Source of the DNA: an uncultured Planctomycetaceae bacterium
Lineage (GTDB): Bacteria > Planctomycetota > Planctomycetia > Planctomycetales > Planctomycetaceae
DNA length: 33,463 nucleotides
NCBI GenBank assembly: GCA_913031625.1
Contig: CAJWGB010000035.1
Coordinates: 1 to 33,463, forward strand
Reading direction: 5' to 3'
Positions 16,193-25,781 of this stretch are shown here, in pieces (within the stretch, counting starts at the first letter, position 1; each line of letters opens with the position of its first letter). Position numbers and translations under genes: made by a program. The notes beneath the pieces are model-generated. The model worked only from the letters and a program-made list of their open reading frames with translations, made no database searches and had not been told where the DNA came from.

Positions 16193-19100
16193 GGAACTAC
16201 TTCTATCGCAAGACTGCCGGATTTCAAAAAAATGAGGGACGCTGTTGTTTCATCAAGCATCCGCTCGATCCGAAGTTCCTGTTCAATTCGGAAAAGACCA
16301 GGCTCAATTCCACGCGCAGTCATAGTTTCCCACGGAACGTTTTGACGTCCCTCAGGAATGAGCACAAGTCCGGGATGCTCCAGCGCGAGCACTTCTCCTG
16401 GCGCCAACACGAATTGCTGACGCTCATTACCACCACGTTGACCGTATTGGAACAGGTCCATCGAGACATCTTCGCCATTGTTGTTACTCACTTTGAACGG
16501 AGCGTCCCCGAAGCGAAGTGCCAGCCGAATCGTCCTGTCAGATGAACGGCTGTTGCAAAGATACAGTCGAATGGGAGTCTTCTGACCAATCCGAACAGTC
16601 GCCGAGGGGTCTGAAAGTCGAATGCCAAGCTGCAGGCCCTCGCGCTCCCGTCCCCATTTGGGGGCCGGATGGATCATGTCTGGAGTCGTCGTCCTGAGCA
16701 CGCGTGCACTGTTGTCCCGTGGAGGAGACTGACCATTCAAAACCGGATGCAGGGGAGCTTCCATCGGCATCAGGCCGACCTGACAGGCGACTCTTGTCAG
16801 GCGGATCTGTAACTTGCCAGCTTTGGAGACTCCAAGCGTACCGATTTCCGCAGACTGACTCCAGATCCTGCGTTCTCCATTGGGTGCGCGAAGAAGCTTC
16901 ACATCCACTGATGTGCCGATCTGCTTTCTGCCACTCCACCAACGCTGCGACAGAACTCCCGTACCATCGGCCATCAATGGATCAGCCGAAGCTACGGTGT
17001 ACATTAACTCTGCTGAGTCAGAATGAGCCTGCCATGTTCCCTGAGGCACCCCAACTTCGCCCGCGATATGGATCTTAGGTCGTCCGAACCGGGAGGAAAT
17101 ATGAGGCGTGTTGACCGGAATGAGATTCAGTGTTGCTTTGGCATTCTTCAGAGATTCAGCGGCGACGTCGAAGGTGTAACGCCCGACTCTGTCAAAGTGG
17201 ATAGGGTCCGACAACAACGGTGTCGCGCCTCGCTCAGGCGTGATCTCAATGCGAGCCGTCCGCCCCGTCACGAAATGGATGAAATGGTATTCATCGCGTA
17301 CCGTCCACAGAGCGAACTGTCCCAGTTCTTTGCCATGATGCTCGTACCGCAACTGGATTCTGTGAGGCAGCTTTACCGTTCCGTCGGCAAGTCTTGTATT
17401 CACACGCACCTGCGTCTCCGGGTGAAGAGTGAAATTCATTTCCCGAGGCTCTCCAGGATAAAGAGCGTCCGCCTTCTGAACCTGAAGCACAGAGTCGTCC
17501 TCGACTTCTCGTCGGCTGGCAACCAAAGCAGAAGATTCATTCCACGGCAGACAGGCGAAGCGACCTGCGTCGGATGCGCGGACTCGTACGAAAGCCGTCG
17601 GCAGTACGGTATCCATTCGCTCCGGAAATCCGAATCGCACAATATACCGACCCTGCAGGTCCGTCGGAGTGTATGCCACTCGCCCGAGTGATCCTGAAGT
17701 AATCCCATCCAGATAAACGCGAACCCATGCACCCGGTATTGGTTCTCCGGAAACGTCTGTTACACGGCCGTAGAGAACAAAGTCACGGTCGTTGGAACCG
17801 ACACGCTGGCTGGCAACTTTCTCTCGCTGCCACCAGTCATTCCAGTTGCTGAACGAGGTCTGCTCCATCGCATCCCCGAAATCGAGTCCGGACGCCTTTC
17901 TGAGAGCATCGACCGAAGCCGAACGCGAGTTCGCATCACGCAATCCCAGTATCAACCCTGAAACCTGTTCCTCCGAAATCTCAACCGGAGGCCACTCGGG
18001 CAACGATTCAGGTTCCTTGTAAGGACCCGGGATACACCTGCGCAGAGCTTCCCGTGCACCGTTACTCACCTTGCGATTGGGATCGGTGCGTGCCAGCTTC
18101 ATCAGCGTTGGGACGAAGAAAGAAGAACCTGATCGCTTCACAAACCCGATCGCCGCCAGTTGCAGCATCTCATTGTCGGCCACACGTTCATCCTGCCACG
18201 CAGGCTGAAGAGACCGCTGTACCTCAAATGCCGTCTTCCGATCGATCTCCGTAGGCATGTATTTCAGCCCGGCCGCCCGCAGCTGGGGCGAGGATGACAT
18301 CATCAGACTGTTCCAGCGATTCATCCATCCCCATGGCCGATACGACTCTGAATGGTGGCACAGCAGCATGAAAACGGCCTGAGGCGTTTTTGACACGGGA
18401 ACGCCAGCCCAATAGGCAATGGTGTCCCGGGACGGCGCGCCTTTACCATCACACAACAGATGCCATGTCAGGTCAGCATGCCATTCAAAATCAAATCGTT
18501 CACCGAACCTGATTGAATCGGCAGTTCGAGCAAAACCCTCGGCGTCTGCCAGTGTGCCAAAAGACCTGATGATGTGCTCAACGAACTGCTGCTGCTGCGA
18601 AACGGAAAGCTCCATGTGCTGCAACTGATCCAGCGCGAACTCCTCCCGAGTGACAATTTCCACAGCCAGACGCTGAGCTTCCTCCGACCACAACGTTCGA
18701 TTCAGCGGTTGTTCAGCCAGAGTCGCACTCAGCCGATCAAATGCCTTCCGCGCGGTATCTCTTCCGGCGTGCGTCGTGAGGTAAAGCAAAGCGTTGATGG
18801 ACTCCGGGCCCCTGTTGAGGCGAATGGCTTCCAGGATCTGCTCGTCCGCCCCATCGCGCAAGCCTGTAAAGTGCTTCGGAAGTGCGGGCAGCGACTCCCT
18901 GAATCGAAACGTTGTGAGGTCGATCTCATCGGGACCACGACCAATCTGTGCTCGAAACTGTAGCCTCGCCTGGTACTGCCCCAGCACAATCAGCATCTGA
19001 CCAGGGTTCGGCAGAATGATCTCAACCTGACACGATGCGCGAACGACGCCCTTTGGGGAGTCGGTTAGTTCGTCCGAGATTTTCTGTACTGGTAACAGTG

Positions 19101-19620
19101 CCTCTTCACTGAATCGATATTCCACAACCACTCGATAACGTCCCGGACTGGTAATATCACAGAATCGAAGCAGGGGGATTCTAAATGATGCAGACGCGTC
19201 CGGACGGATCACTGTCCTGTTCGCCTGCTGCTTCTTCGCCAGTCTGACTTCACGGCCCACGTAAAGCCCCGGAATCTTCTCCCCGGATTCGTCGAACGCC
19301 TGAACCCGAAACCTCAAAGGAACCGGGGACTCCCGGTCTCCATCCTGCCATGCCGTTACCGGATCGGGTCCGGAGTTTTTCAGGACCAATTCGAGATTGA
19401 TGTTCTCTCCCAGTAACCATGCTTTCTCGGACGAAAGCCGGGCGGCAATGTCTTCTCCCTGTGCTCTGCTGCACGAGATGAAGATCAGGATTGAGAGAAG
19501 ACGCTGCACGCGTGGATCCGGGTTGAGAAGGTGGTTTACACCATTATCCCGCAACAGGTTTGCCTCCACAATCGTCACCGACGAGCAGCCTTCCTCTGTG
19601 GTGACTGCTCTGGGTACCAC
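16189..19620 (-). CDS. large secreted multidomain protein (HEAT-like plus carboxypeptidase-regulatory-like)
   Basis: Up to 1143 residues; not recognised as a named protein. A hydrophobic stretch RLLSILIFISCSRAQG at about 39-54 looks like a signal peptide, so the true start may be GTG 19509 (residue 38) rather than the upstream codon used here. Regions in order: an N-terminal beta domain (~55-215) with NINLELVLKNSGPDPV; an alpha-helical, HEAT/armadillo-like part (~240-580) with NEMLQLAAIGFVKRSG and SNGAREALRRC; a carboxypeptidase-regulatory-like beta domain from about 612 (YGRVTDVSGEPIPGAWVRVY, then TDLQGRYIVRF); and further beta-rich domains to the end (RIGQKTPIRLYLCNSRSSDR). Probably extracytoplasmic and non-enzymatic, perhaps adhesive or structural. 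It is first in an operon with the alkA-like gene and divergent from the LEPxxL protein. Confidence 0.78.
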   Translation of the reverse strand: MVPRAVTTEEGCSSVTIVEANLLRDNGVNHLLNPDPRVQRLLSILIFISCSRAQGEDIAARLSSEKAWLLGENINLELVLKNSGPDPVTAWQDGDRESPVPLRFRVQAFDESGEKIPGLYVGREVRLAKKQQANRTVIRPDASASFRIPLLRFCDITSPGRYRVVVEYRFSEEALLPVQKISDELTDSPKGVVRASCQVEIILPNPGQMLIVLGQYQARLQFRAQIGRGPDEIDLTTFRFRESLPALPKHFTGLRDGADEQILEAIRLNRGPESINALLYLTTHAGRDTARKAFDRLSATLAEQPLNRTLWSEEAQRLAVEIVTREEFALDQLQHMELSVSQQQQFVEHIIRSFGTLADAEGFARTADSIRFGERFDFEWHADLTWHLLCDGKGAPSRDTIAYWAGVPVSKTPQAVFMLLCHHSESYRPWGWMNRWNSLMMSSSPQLRAAGLKYMPTEIDRKTAFEVQRSLQPAWQDERVADNEMLQLAAIGFVKRSGSSFFVPTLMKLARTDPNRKVSNGAREALRRCIPGPYKEPESLPEWPPVEISEEQVSGLILGLRDANSRSASVDALRKASGLDFGDAMEQTSFSNWNDWWQREKVASQRVGSNDRDFVLYGRVTDVSGEPIPGAWVRVYLDGITSGSLGRVAYTPTDLQGRYIVRFGFPERMDTVLPTAFVRVRASDAGRFACLPWNESSALVASRREVEDDSVLQVQKADALYPGEPREMNFTLHPETQVRVNTRLADGTVKLPHRIQLRYEHHGKELGQFALWTVRDEYHFIHFVTGRTARIEITPERGATPLLSDPIHFDRVGRYTFDVAAESLKNAKATLNLIPVNTPHISSRFGRPKIHIAGEVGVPQGTWQAHSDSAELMYTVASADPLMADGTGVLSQRWWSGRKQIGTSVDVKLLRAPNGERRIWSQSAEIGTLGVSKAGKLQIRLTRVACQVGLMPMEAPLHPVLNGQSPPRDNSARVLRTTTPDMIHPAPKWGREREGLQLGIRLSDPSATVRIGQKTPIRLYLCNSRSSDRTIRLALRFGDAPFKVSNNNGEDVSMDLFQYGQRGGNERQQFVLAPGEVLALEHPGLVLIPEGRQNVPWETMTARGIEPGLFRIEQELRIERMLDETTASLIFLKSGSLAIEVVP

Positions 19621-19763
19621 AGCCAGTTCCGCGGCAAAACGGTTGCCCGACTCTCGTTGACCGAAAATCCTCGAAAACTCTGAAAGGTCTCACTGACAAC
19701 CGTCATTTCACATTGAGCCAACTGATCTGGCTCCTATCCAACTCCCGTCTTCGAGGTGATCTG

Positions 19764-21896
19764 ATGAGTCTTATTCGCAACATCCGTAACTCCGTACCCT
19801 GTCTGTTTCGAGAATCGCGACGGTCACGACAACGCGGCGCTGCAGGCGTAGAACCTCTCGAACAGAGGCAATTGCTTACCGCTACGCCGATTGCAGAGCT
19901 CTCTGACGAATTTGACGACGGCGGATCTGTGGCTCAATGGAATCGATTGAACGAAGTCGAGGGCTGGAATGCCGATCAGCTGAATGTCTACGACATCAAC
20001 GATACGCAGGCCGGACGCATGGTGCAGCAGCCTCACACCGCGGTCTGGTATCAAAACTGGCGTGGGCCAATGGCATTTCAATCGGTCACGGGCGACTTTG
20101 CGATTACTTCGCAGGTTCATATCACCGACCGAGATGATGTCGGTGGAAGTGATGCGGATGATATCCCCGGAGATGCACAGTTCTCGCTGGGAGGCGTCAT
20201 GATTCGAACGCCTCGAGACATTTCCAACCCGGCCGAAGACTGGGCGCCTGGCAGCATGCTGGAAGACGGGACAAACAATGGAGAGAATTATGTCTTCCTC
20301 TCCGCTGGATATGGGGCTGCTCAAAACGAGTTCTCACTCGAAGCGAAAACAACTCGCAACAGCAATTCCCAACTGGAACTGACACCTCTGGGACAGGACG
20401 CCAACACGGTCACCGTCCAGATCGCCCGAATCGGTTCTCAGGTGATTACGCTGTATCAACTTCCGGGGCAGGACTGGCAGGTGCACCGGCGGTACAACCG
20501 ACCGGATTTGCCGGACACGATGCAGGTGGGTCTCGTGACATATACTGACTGGAGCAAAGCGAGTGATTTTGATCCATACGTTCAGAACAGCACGGTTCTG
20601 GTTCCTGGCGTTGCCGGAGACCCAACCCCCGCTGAACCATTTAATCCGGATATCACGGTTGGATTCGAATATGCTCGCTATGTTCGGCCGGATGTGCCAG
20701 ACGCACTGACAGGCGCAGACCTAACCAATCCGGCACAGGTCTCCGATGCGGAGCTGCTGTCTTTTCTTGGAGCGGGTTCAAACATTGCTGCCGGCGCTAA
20801 TTCTGCCCCGGTACTGGATCCCATCGCGGATCTGGAACTTTCATACAGCTCCGATCTGGTTGACGTCGTCCTGCCTGTTTCGGATGCGGACACCCCCGTT
20901 GAAGGCCTGCAGGTCGAAGCCATCATTATTGAAGATCTGGCCGCGGCGGCTGTCGGTGAGCACGGGCTGTATTCCCAATGGGCGAACTACGGGCAGAACT
21001 GGGGTGGTCAAAATGAGAAGTGGCTGCTTGCTGCAGATGGCGGATATTTCTTCCTGCTGCCTGATGGTCAATTAAGGGAGTGGCATGGCAGTTTTGAAAA
21101 CAGCTCTCTGATTGCTGAGCTGACCCCGGCGTTTCACGAAGCCCCGGAAAAACTTCTTGCCGCTCAACCAGCATTGGCGGCCGTCAACATCGATGGAATA
21201 ACGCTGACGGTAGATCCTGCCGGCGTTGAGGAGAGCTTTTCCGTTCGCGTCGTCGTGGATGACGGGACTGCTCAGGACAGTCAGACGTTTGGCGTCGTGA
21301 TTAATGGCTCTCAACTCATGCTTCGGGCGGGCGAATCACTGAGTGTCGTGCTCCCTGATGATGAACTTCCTGCCATCTTGGACTCTTTGGAAGTCAGCAT
21401 TCCGCGCAACACGGCCGCAGAACTCACGGAATCTGTCGGACTCTCGGCGGCGCCATGGCTCGTAAACGCGGACTACGGATTCAATTACCTTGGGAACGGG
21501 GAACGGTGGCTACAGAGCTCTGCAGGCTGGCACTTCATTGAGCAGGACGGCGCCGTTCACCAGTGGAGCGGTAACGCCGCCACGAGCCCGCTTGTCGCAA
21601 TGCTGACAGCCCGCTATCACGAAGACCCAGGCCTGATTCTTGACGCGGAATCGGTTTCGGTCGACGTCAGCGTCATTGGGAGCGTCTTGACTTTGAACTC
21701 GCTGGACGACACCGAGGAAGATGAATTCGACCTGCTCGTTCTGGGAACTGCGGGAGGGATGACGTACGCGTCACAGATCTCGGTGTCTCTTGTGGCTCCC
21801 GGAACTGCCTATGTTGACCATGACAGTTTTGTTGGTGACGACGCCGCAGAAGAAGACCTGCTCGATGAACTCTTCAGCGACTGGGCCGGCGTATAG
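19764..21896 (+). CDS. LEPxxL-type planctomycete surface/secreted protein with duplicated Trp-rich module
   Basis: 710 residues from ATG 19764, chosen because GAGGTGAT sits 3 bases before it (19753-19760); an upstream in-frame codon at 19713 has none. Residues 1-38 are arginine-rich and end in the planctomycete signature VEPLEQRQLLTA (29-40), the mark of a dedicated export or surface-anchoring class. Residues ~45-260 look like a LamG/DUF1349-type concanavalin domain (GDFAITSQVHI, SLGGVMIRTPR). A cadherin/Ig-like strand set begins APVLDPIADLEL. Two copies of a ~60-residue module follow at ~409-466 and ~571-629, each Y-G-x-N-[WY]-x-G-[QN]-x-[EK]-[KR]-W-L, then a Phe, DG, W, and AxLTxxxHExP. The C-terminus is acidic. 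Function unknown; likely carbohydrate-binding or matrix protein. Confidence 0.85.
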   Translation: MSLIRNIRNSVPCLFRESRRSRQRGAAGVEPLEQRQLLTATPIAELSDEFDDGGSVAQWNRLNEVEGWNADQLNVYDINDTQAGRMVQQPHTAVWYQNWRGPMAFQSVTGDFAITSQVHITDRDDVGGSDADDIPGDAQFSLGGVMIRTPRDISNPAEDWAPGSMLEDGTNNGENYVFLSAGYGAAQNEFSLEAKTTRNSNSQLELTPLGQDANTVTVQIARIGSQVITLYQLPGQDWQVHRRYNRPDLPDTMQVGLVTYTDWSKASDFDPYVQNSTVLVPGVAGDPTPAEPFNPDITVGFEYARYVRPDVPDALTGADLTNPAQVSDAELLSFLGAGSNIAAGANSAPVLDPIADLELSYSSDLVDVVLPVSDADTPVEGLQVEAIIIEDLAAAAVGEHGLYSQWANYGQNWGGQNEKWLLAADGGYFFLLPDGQLREWHGSFENSSLIAELTPAFHEAPEKLLAAQPALAAVNIDGITLTVDPAGVEESFSVRVVVDDGTAQDSQTFGVVINGSQLMLRAGESLSVVLPDDELPAILDSLEVSIPRNTAAELTESVGLSAAPWLVNADYGFNYLGNGERWLQSSAGWHFIEQDGAVHQWSGNAATSPLVAMLTARYHEDPGLILDAESVSVDVSVIGSVLTLNSLDDTEEDEFDLLVLGTAGGMTYASQISVSLVAPGTAYVDHDSFVGDDAAEEDLLDELFSDWAGV

Positions 21897-21935
21897 ACCG
21901 AAAGACGATCTCGAGCGGCTGACGACTCAATGTCC

Positions 21936-21983
21936 GCAGTACCACCAGGGAATCCCGGTCCCTGAACGTGCTGCGGGCTTTTT
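21936..21983 (+). terminator. probable terminator after the LEPxxL gene
   Basis: A bulged stem is formed by GCAG, CAC and CAGGGA on the left and TCCCTG, GTG and CTGC on the right around the loop ATCCCGG. After GGGC comes a T5 run at 21979-21983. It lies 40 bases after the stop of the LEPxxL gene, in the convergent gap before the MocA-type gene. The bulges and the four-base gap before the Ts make it less certain than the other terminators here. Confidence 0.5.
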
Positions 21984-22004
21984 CGTAGCTGAACTCGTGA
22001 GAAT

Positions 22005-23309
22005 TCAGGAAACCTTTGGTTCCCAGCCGGGCTCGTACTCTCGCTTCCACAGCTTCATCGCTTCCGGATTGTCGAGAATGTGTCCATTAGCAGGATCACA
22101 CGTGAGCGCATCACCAGTCCGGTGAGCAATATTCCCGAGGTGACATAGCAGAGTGCTCTTATGTCCTTCCTCAATCTCTGCATTCAAACTCTGCGGATCG
22201 TCCGTTCGGATTGCATTCACAAAATTGGCCACGTGATCCGCATCGGATCGCGTCCCGGCAACTTTCTTTAATTCCTTGCCACGTTGATCGTGCAGTGAGT
22301 AACCCCAGTCGGAAATGATGAGATTCTGTTTGTCGCCGTGGAACGAAACTCCAAAGCTGCTGCCACCTGGTCCGAAACGATTGCAGCTAAGGCCTTCCCA
22401 GACACACTGTTTGCCACCTTCAAATTTGAAGGACACGATATTCGTGTCGGGCGTCTGTTGATCATCATCGAATTGATAGCGGCCACCACTGGAAACAACA
22501 TGACTGGGGTAATCGGCCTGCAGCCCCCAACGTGAGAGGTCCAGAGAGTGCACGCCGTTGTTGCCAAGTTCCCCGTTGCCGTAGTGCCACACCCAGTGCC
22601 AGTGGTACGGCAATCGATTGCTGACAAACGGCTGCCGAGGCGCAGGTCCCTGCCACAGTTCATAGTCAATGTTTGGAGGAACGGGCGCGGGAATACCTTT
22701 TCCGATCGGACCTCGCAGGTTCGCGTACCAGCTTCGGCTGTAATGCACGTTGCCCAGTGCTCCACTGTGTACCATCTCAATCGCTTCCGCGATCGTTGAG
22801 GAACTGCGGCGCTGGCTACCCATCTGAACACAGCGATTGTGTTTACGAGCGGCCTTAATCAGCATCTCGCCTTCCCATGGATTATGGCTGCACGGTTTCT
22901 CAACATAGCAGTGCTTGCCGGCGTTGCAGGCCATAATTGCAGAAGGAGCATGCCAGTGATTGGGGGCCGCACAAATCAGTGCGTCGACCTCCGGGTCATC
23001 CAGAATATCGCGAAAGTTCCCTGTGGTCTTAAAGTCGTAACTCACCAGATCAGCGAACGCCTTCCGAGCAGCTTCCAGCCGATTGGTATCTGTTTCGCAG
23101 AGATAGCGAATTCGCACGTTCTCGGTCTGACTAAACGTGCGGACAAGCGACATTCCGCGACTGAGACCCATCACTCCGACAACCACTTCATCCGCAGCGC
23201 TGCGGGAATTTGAAGCGGCAGAAGCGAATGCTCCGGCGGCCAGGGTTGTTCCGGCAGCAGCGGCTACAAATCCACGGCGGGAAGGATTCTGGGATGGTGA
23301 GTCTGGCAT
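22005..23309 (-). CDS. Tat-exported Gfo/Idh/MocA family oxidoreductase
   Basis: 434 residues. A twin-arginine leader (PSRRGFVAAAAGTTLAAGAFA, residues 10-30) directs export. The Rossmann domain begins VVVGVMGLSRG in place of a canonical GxGxxG; LCETDTNRLEAA follows at strand 2. CAAPNHWHAP and YVEKPCSHNPWEGE carry the family's substrate-side Lys-Pro motif. The C-terminal domain contains WHWVWHYGNGELGNNGVHSLD, whose HYGNGELGNxGVHxLD run is characteristic of the exported planctomycete and Bacteroidetes subgroup and supplies the likely catalytic His. These enzymes oxidise or epimerise sugars and related polyols using a bound nicotinamide; the substrate here is unknown. Transcribed alone, between a convergent LEPxxL gene and the ABC operon upstream on the same strand. 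Confidence 0.9.
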   Translation of the reverse strand: MPDSPSQNPSRRGFVAAAAGTTLAAGAFASAASNSRSAADEVVVGVMGLSRGMSLVRTFSQTENVRIRYLCETDTNRLEAARKAFADLVSYDFKTTGNFRDILDDPEVDALICAAPNHWHAPSAIMACNAGKHCYVEKPCSHNPWEGEMLIKAARKHNRCVQMGSQRRSSSTIAEAIEMVHSGALGNVHYSRSWYANLRGPIGKGIPAPVPPNIDYELWQGPAPRQPFVSNRLPYHWHWVWHYGNGELGNNGVHSLDLSRWGLQADYPSHVVSSGGRYQFDDDQQTPDTNIVSFKFEGGKQCVWEGLSCNRFGPGGSSFGVSFHGDKQNLIISDWGYSLHDQRGKELKKVAGTRSDADHVANFVNAIRTDDPQSLNAEIEEGHKSTLLCHLGNIAHRTGDALTCDPANGHILDNPEAMKLWKREYEPGWEPKVS

Positions 23310-23443
23310 GGGAAGGAGCCTTGTGAATAGGAGGGATGTACGCCAATTAAATGGCGAATCTCGCGCGCTTGCAACTCAACGGCTCGACAGGTTGGAAATC
23401 CGCAATTCACGATTCTCGAATTCAATGGCAGACCCGCACGAAG

Positions 23444-23670
23444 TTACCTCTCATCGTGGATTCCCTTTGCATCGCGAACGACTCGATAGATCGCCGGGTA
23501 CACACCACTGGTGAGCACGCCGCTAATCAACCCGGCAGGAGCACACCGGCAACGCCGCCCATAAACCACGGCGTGCCCGCATCACCCCTAAGGTTGTGTG
23601 AACTGTTCCACCACATCCCGGCAGTAACGGCATCTGTAATGCGCTTTAGAACAACAAAGTCCGCAACCCG
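23444..23670 (-). pseudogene. frameshifted coding remnant downstream of the ABC permease gene
   Basis: Minus strand, overlapping the last 25 bases of the permease gene in another frame. From 23670 one frame reads through AVTAGMWWNSSHN, LRGDAGTPWFMGGVAGVLLPG to a TGA at 23529-23527. Removing the equivalent of one deleted base continues it as LISGVLTSGVYPAIYRVVRDAKGIHDER to a TAA at 23446-23444. Both halves look clearly coding: a helix-breaking Gly/Pro-rich hydrophobic segment, then a basic tail. The likely ancestral product is a membrane-associated segment, but I do not recognise the family. It could be the end of a gene truncated at its 5' side, or a former C-terminal extension of the permease. 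A sequencing deletion would mimic this. Confidence 0.45.
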
Positions 23671-24848
23671 TCAGACGCCGCCACACTGCAGCCCCATGCG
23701 GCCGCCAGTGCCAGCAGAGTTCCACAAAGCGTCATCAACAGAATCTCGGTTCCCACCAGCGACACCACCGTTCCCCGGCTGCAGCCAAGTTTGTGCATCG
23801 TGCGGATTTCCGGCGCTCGCAGCCGAATCGACAACAGAATCACCAGCCCCAGTAGGAGTCCGGTGACACAAACGGAAAGCAGTGAACTCAACTGAACAAG
23901 ACGCTCAACACGGAACACGATACTCATCAGGTCATCCACGACGCGAAACGGACGTACACACTGCGCCTTTTCTTTGCGGTCAGATGCGTAACGCCCCAGC
24001 AACAGTGTCTGGTGCTTACGAGAATCGGGATTGGCGATGATAGCAGTCACCGGCCAGTCTGCTTCATGACCGTGAAAGTGAAACGAACCAACGTTCTCAG
24101 AGGTTATTTCTGTATAGGGCAGAACGGCAGCACTGGCAGTCACCTGTCCGTCCTCCTTTTCCAGCAGCACTCCTTCCTCCACAGATTCCCTGCTCAGATC
24201 CTGATGACCATGACCAATCCCGTCGATAATCCATGCAGTGCGAATGTCGCAGAAAACCACTCCGTCGTCCGGAGAATGAGTGGGAGCAAGGACGCCCCTG
24301 ATCGTCATCTTGAGTGGATAATCACCAGCAAGGTTAAATGCGTTCTTCGGAGCTGAAAGGATCTGATCACCTGGTTCGAGATTCATGCTTTCTGCGACAT
24401 CACTGCCAAGAACACAATCGCCAAGCATCCGCAGTCCATGCCCTCTGACAATTCGCATGTCTCGAAATTCGAAGTACTCCAACACGGTGCCGACGATCGG
24501 CACTCCATCGACCTGATTGACAGACTGAGTCCGATATCTCACATGCAGCGGCATCGCGGTCGCAAAGCCCGAATCCTGAATGTAGTGCGACTCCGACATC
24601 GTCAGTTCATCCGGAGGCAGAGTGTCGAAGTACAGCGCGTTTAACGCGAGATCGATGCGACTTCCTTTTGCTCCGATGACCAGCGGAGTGGACTTTGCTC
24701 GTGAAACAATTTCAGTGCGAAATTGATTCAGCAGCAGCCGAACGGTCAAAGGAAGCCACAGGGTCAGTGTCAGGCACAGCACAATCGTAGTGGCACGACC
24801 TCGATACCAGCGAAGCGATCGCAGCGCAAGGAACAGTGTGTTCTTCAT
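23646..24848 (-). CDS. FtsX/LolE-like ABC transporter permease
   Basis: 400-residue inner-membrane subunit of a MacB/LolCDE-type mechanotransmission ABC system. Helix 1 is at about 17-40 (ATTIVLCLTLTLWLPLTVRLLL). A large periplasmic domain (45-310) contains TPLVIGAKGSRIDLALNALYF, DCVLGSDVA and SFHFHGHEAD. Then come helix 2 (~322-345, LLSVCVTGLLLGLVILLSIRL), the coupling segment RAPEIRTMHKLGCSRGTVV and helix 3 (~362-390). A typical fourth helix is not obvious before the stop, so the C-terminus may be short; the frameshifted remnant downstream should be considered here. Start ATG 24848 overlaps the ATPase stop (ATGA), showing translational coupling. Likely cargo is a lipoprotein, lipid or peptide; the substrate is unknown. 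Confidence 0.88.
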   Translation of the reverse strand: MKNTLFLALRSLRWYRGRATTIVLCLTLTLWLPLTVRLLLNQFRTEIVSRAKSTPLVIGAKGSRIDLALNALYFDTLPPDELTMSESHYIQDSGFATAMPLHVRYRTQSVNQVDGVPIVGTVLEYFEFRDMRIVRGHGLRMLGDCVLGSDVAESMNLEPGDQILSAPKNAFNLAGDYPLKMTIRGVLAPTHSPDDGVVFCDIRTAWIIDGIGHGHQDLSRESVEEGVLLEKEDGQVTASAAVLPYTEITSENVGSFHFHGHEADWPVTAIIANPDSRKHQTLLLGRYASDRKEKAQCVRPFRVVDDLMSIVFRVERLVQLSSLLSVCVTGLLLGLVILLSIRLRAPEIRTMHKLGCSRGTVVSLVGTEILLMTLCGTLLALAAAWGCSVAASDGLRTLLF

Positions 24849-25555
24849 TGCTGAGACTCCTGCCGTGCATTTGGAGAACTCAGAAACTGCAGGAAATCAA
24901 TTGTCTGATCAAACTGATTCAGGAGTGAATGGTCGTGTGTCACCATGACAAGAGTGGCACCTTGATCACGTACTGAATTCAAAAGCAGATTCATGATCTG
25001 CTGACTGGTTGTGGGGTCGAGATTGCCAGTGGGTTCGTCAGCAAGAATCAGTGCGGGAGACGTTAACAGTGCCCGGCAGATGGCAACACGCTGCTGCTCT
25101 CCCTGGGAGAGCTGAGTAATGTTTCGGCGAACCAGATGCTCAAGGCCACAGTGCGACAACAGCTCTCGAGCTCGATCGCGCAGTTCAGGGGTCAGCGGAA
25201 TGGAGGTGTCAATTCGACACGGCAGCAGAACGTTGTCCAGAACTGAGAGATATTCAATCAGCTCAAAGTTCTGAAACACCATCCCGATGTTTCGCAGACG
25301 ATGGCGCCGCCGGGCAGAATCTGACTCACCTGCCGGGTGAAACTCACCGATTGCGATGGAACCAGACCCCGGAATCAGGATTCCGGACAGAAGGTGCAGG
25401 AGTGTTGTCTTCCCGGAACCGCTCGGCCCAACAACGGCAGCAGACGTTCCCGCCGTGACAGACAGGCGGGAGACCTGCAGGCTGAACGGGCTGTCGGAAT
25501 TTTCCTTCCGACCTCCGTCGCCGTATTCAAATTTCAGGTCTGTCACTTCAATCAT
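24845..25555 (-). CDS. ABC transporter ATP-binding protein, LolD/MacB-like
   Basis: 236-residue cytosolic nucleotide-binding subunit. Walker A GPSGSGKT is at 43-50, the Q-loop in [14 protein letters not shown] (92-105), the signature LSQGEQQR at 149-156, Walker B LILADEP at 169-175, D-loop GNLD, and the switch His H207 in MVTHDHS. The phrase [19 protein letters not shown] is typical of the LolD/MacB/FtsE branch that pairs with FtsX-type permeases, and exactly such a permease follows with an ATGA overlap. It powers conformational change in the permease rather than classical transport. It is first in the operon; its start is 226 bases from the divergent cyclase-like gene, which leaves room for promoters for both. 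Confidence 0.95.
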   Translation of the reverse strand: MIEVTDLKFEYGDGGRKENSDSPFSLQVSRLSVTAGTSAAVVGPSGSGKTTLLHLLSGILIPGSGSIAIGEFHPAGESDSARRRHRLRNIGMVFQNFELIEYLSVLDNVLLPCRIDTSIPLTPELRDRARELLSHCGLEHLVRRNITQLSQGEQQRVAICRALLTSPALILADEPTGNLDPTTSQQIMNLLLNSVRDQGATLVMVTHDHSLLNQFDQTIDFLQFLSSPNARQESQQ

Positions 25556-25781
25556 GCAGGCAGTCTAACGGCCCTTGTTGTTGCTTTCCGTCCGATTCCA
25601 TCTGCATTCCCGAAGCCGGTCAAATCGCCTTGCAATGATGTTGATTGTGCTGAACCGACTGGTACGAGTTGAGCCTGAGAAATTCATTCCGCGCTCTGAA
25701 TTACGGTGAATCCAGTGTCCGAATTTCTGTCCGCAGCGCAATAAGTCTTCATGCCCCTCTCGCGCGCAGGTTTCCCGAACA

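Noticed and set aside
17023-17691. 222-codon plus-strand frame
   Set aside because: Antisense to the large secreted protein and rich in Arg/Ser/Cys without any recognisable pattern.
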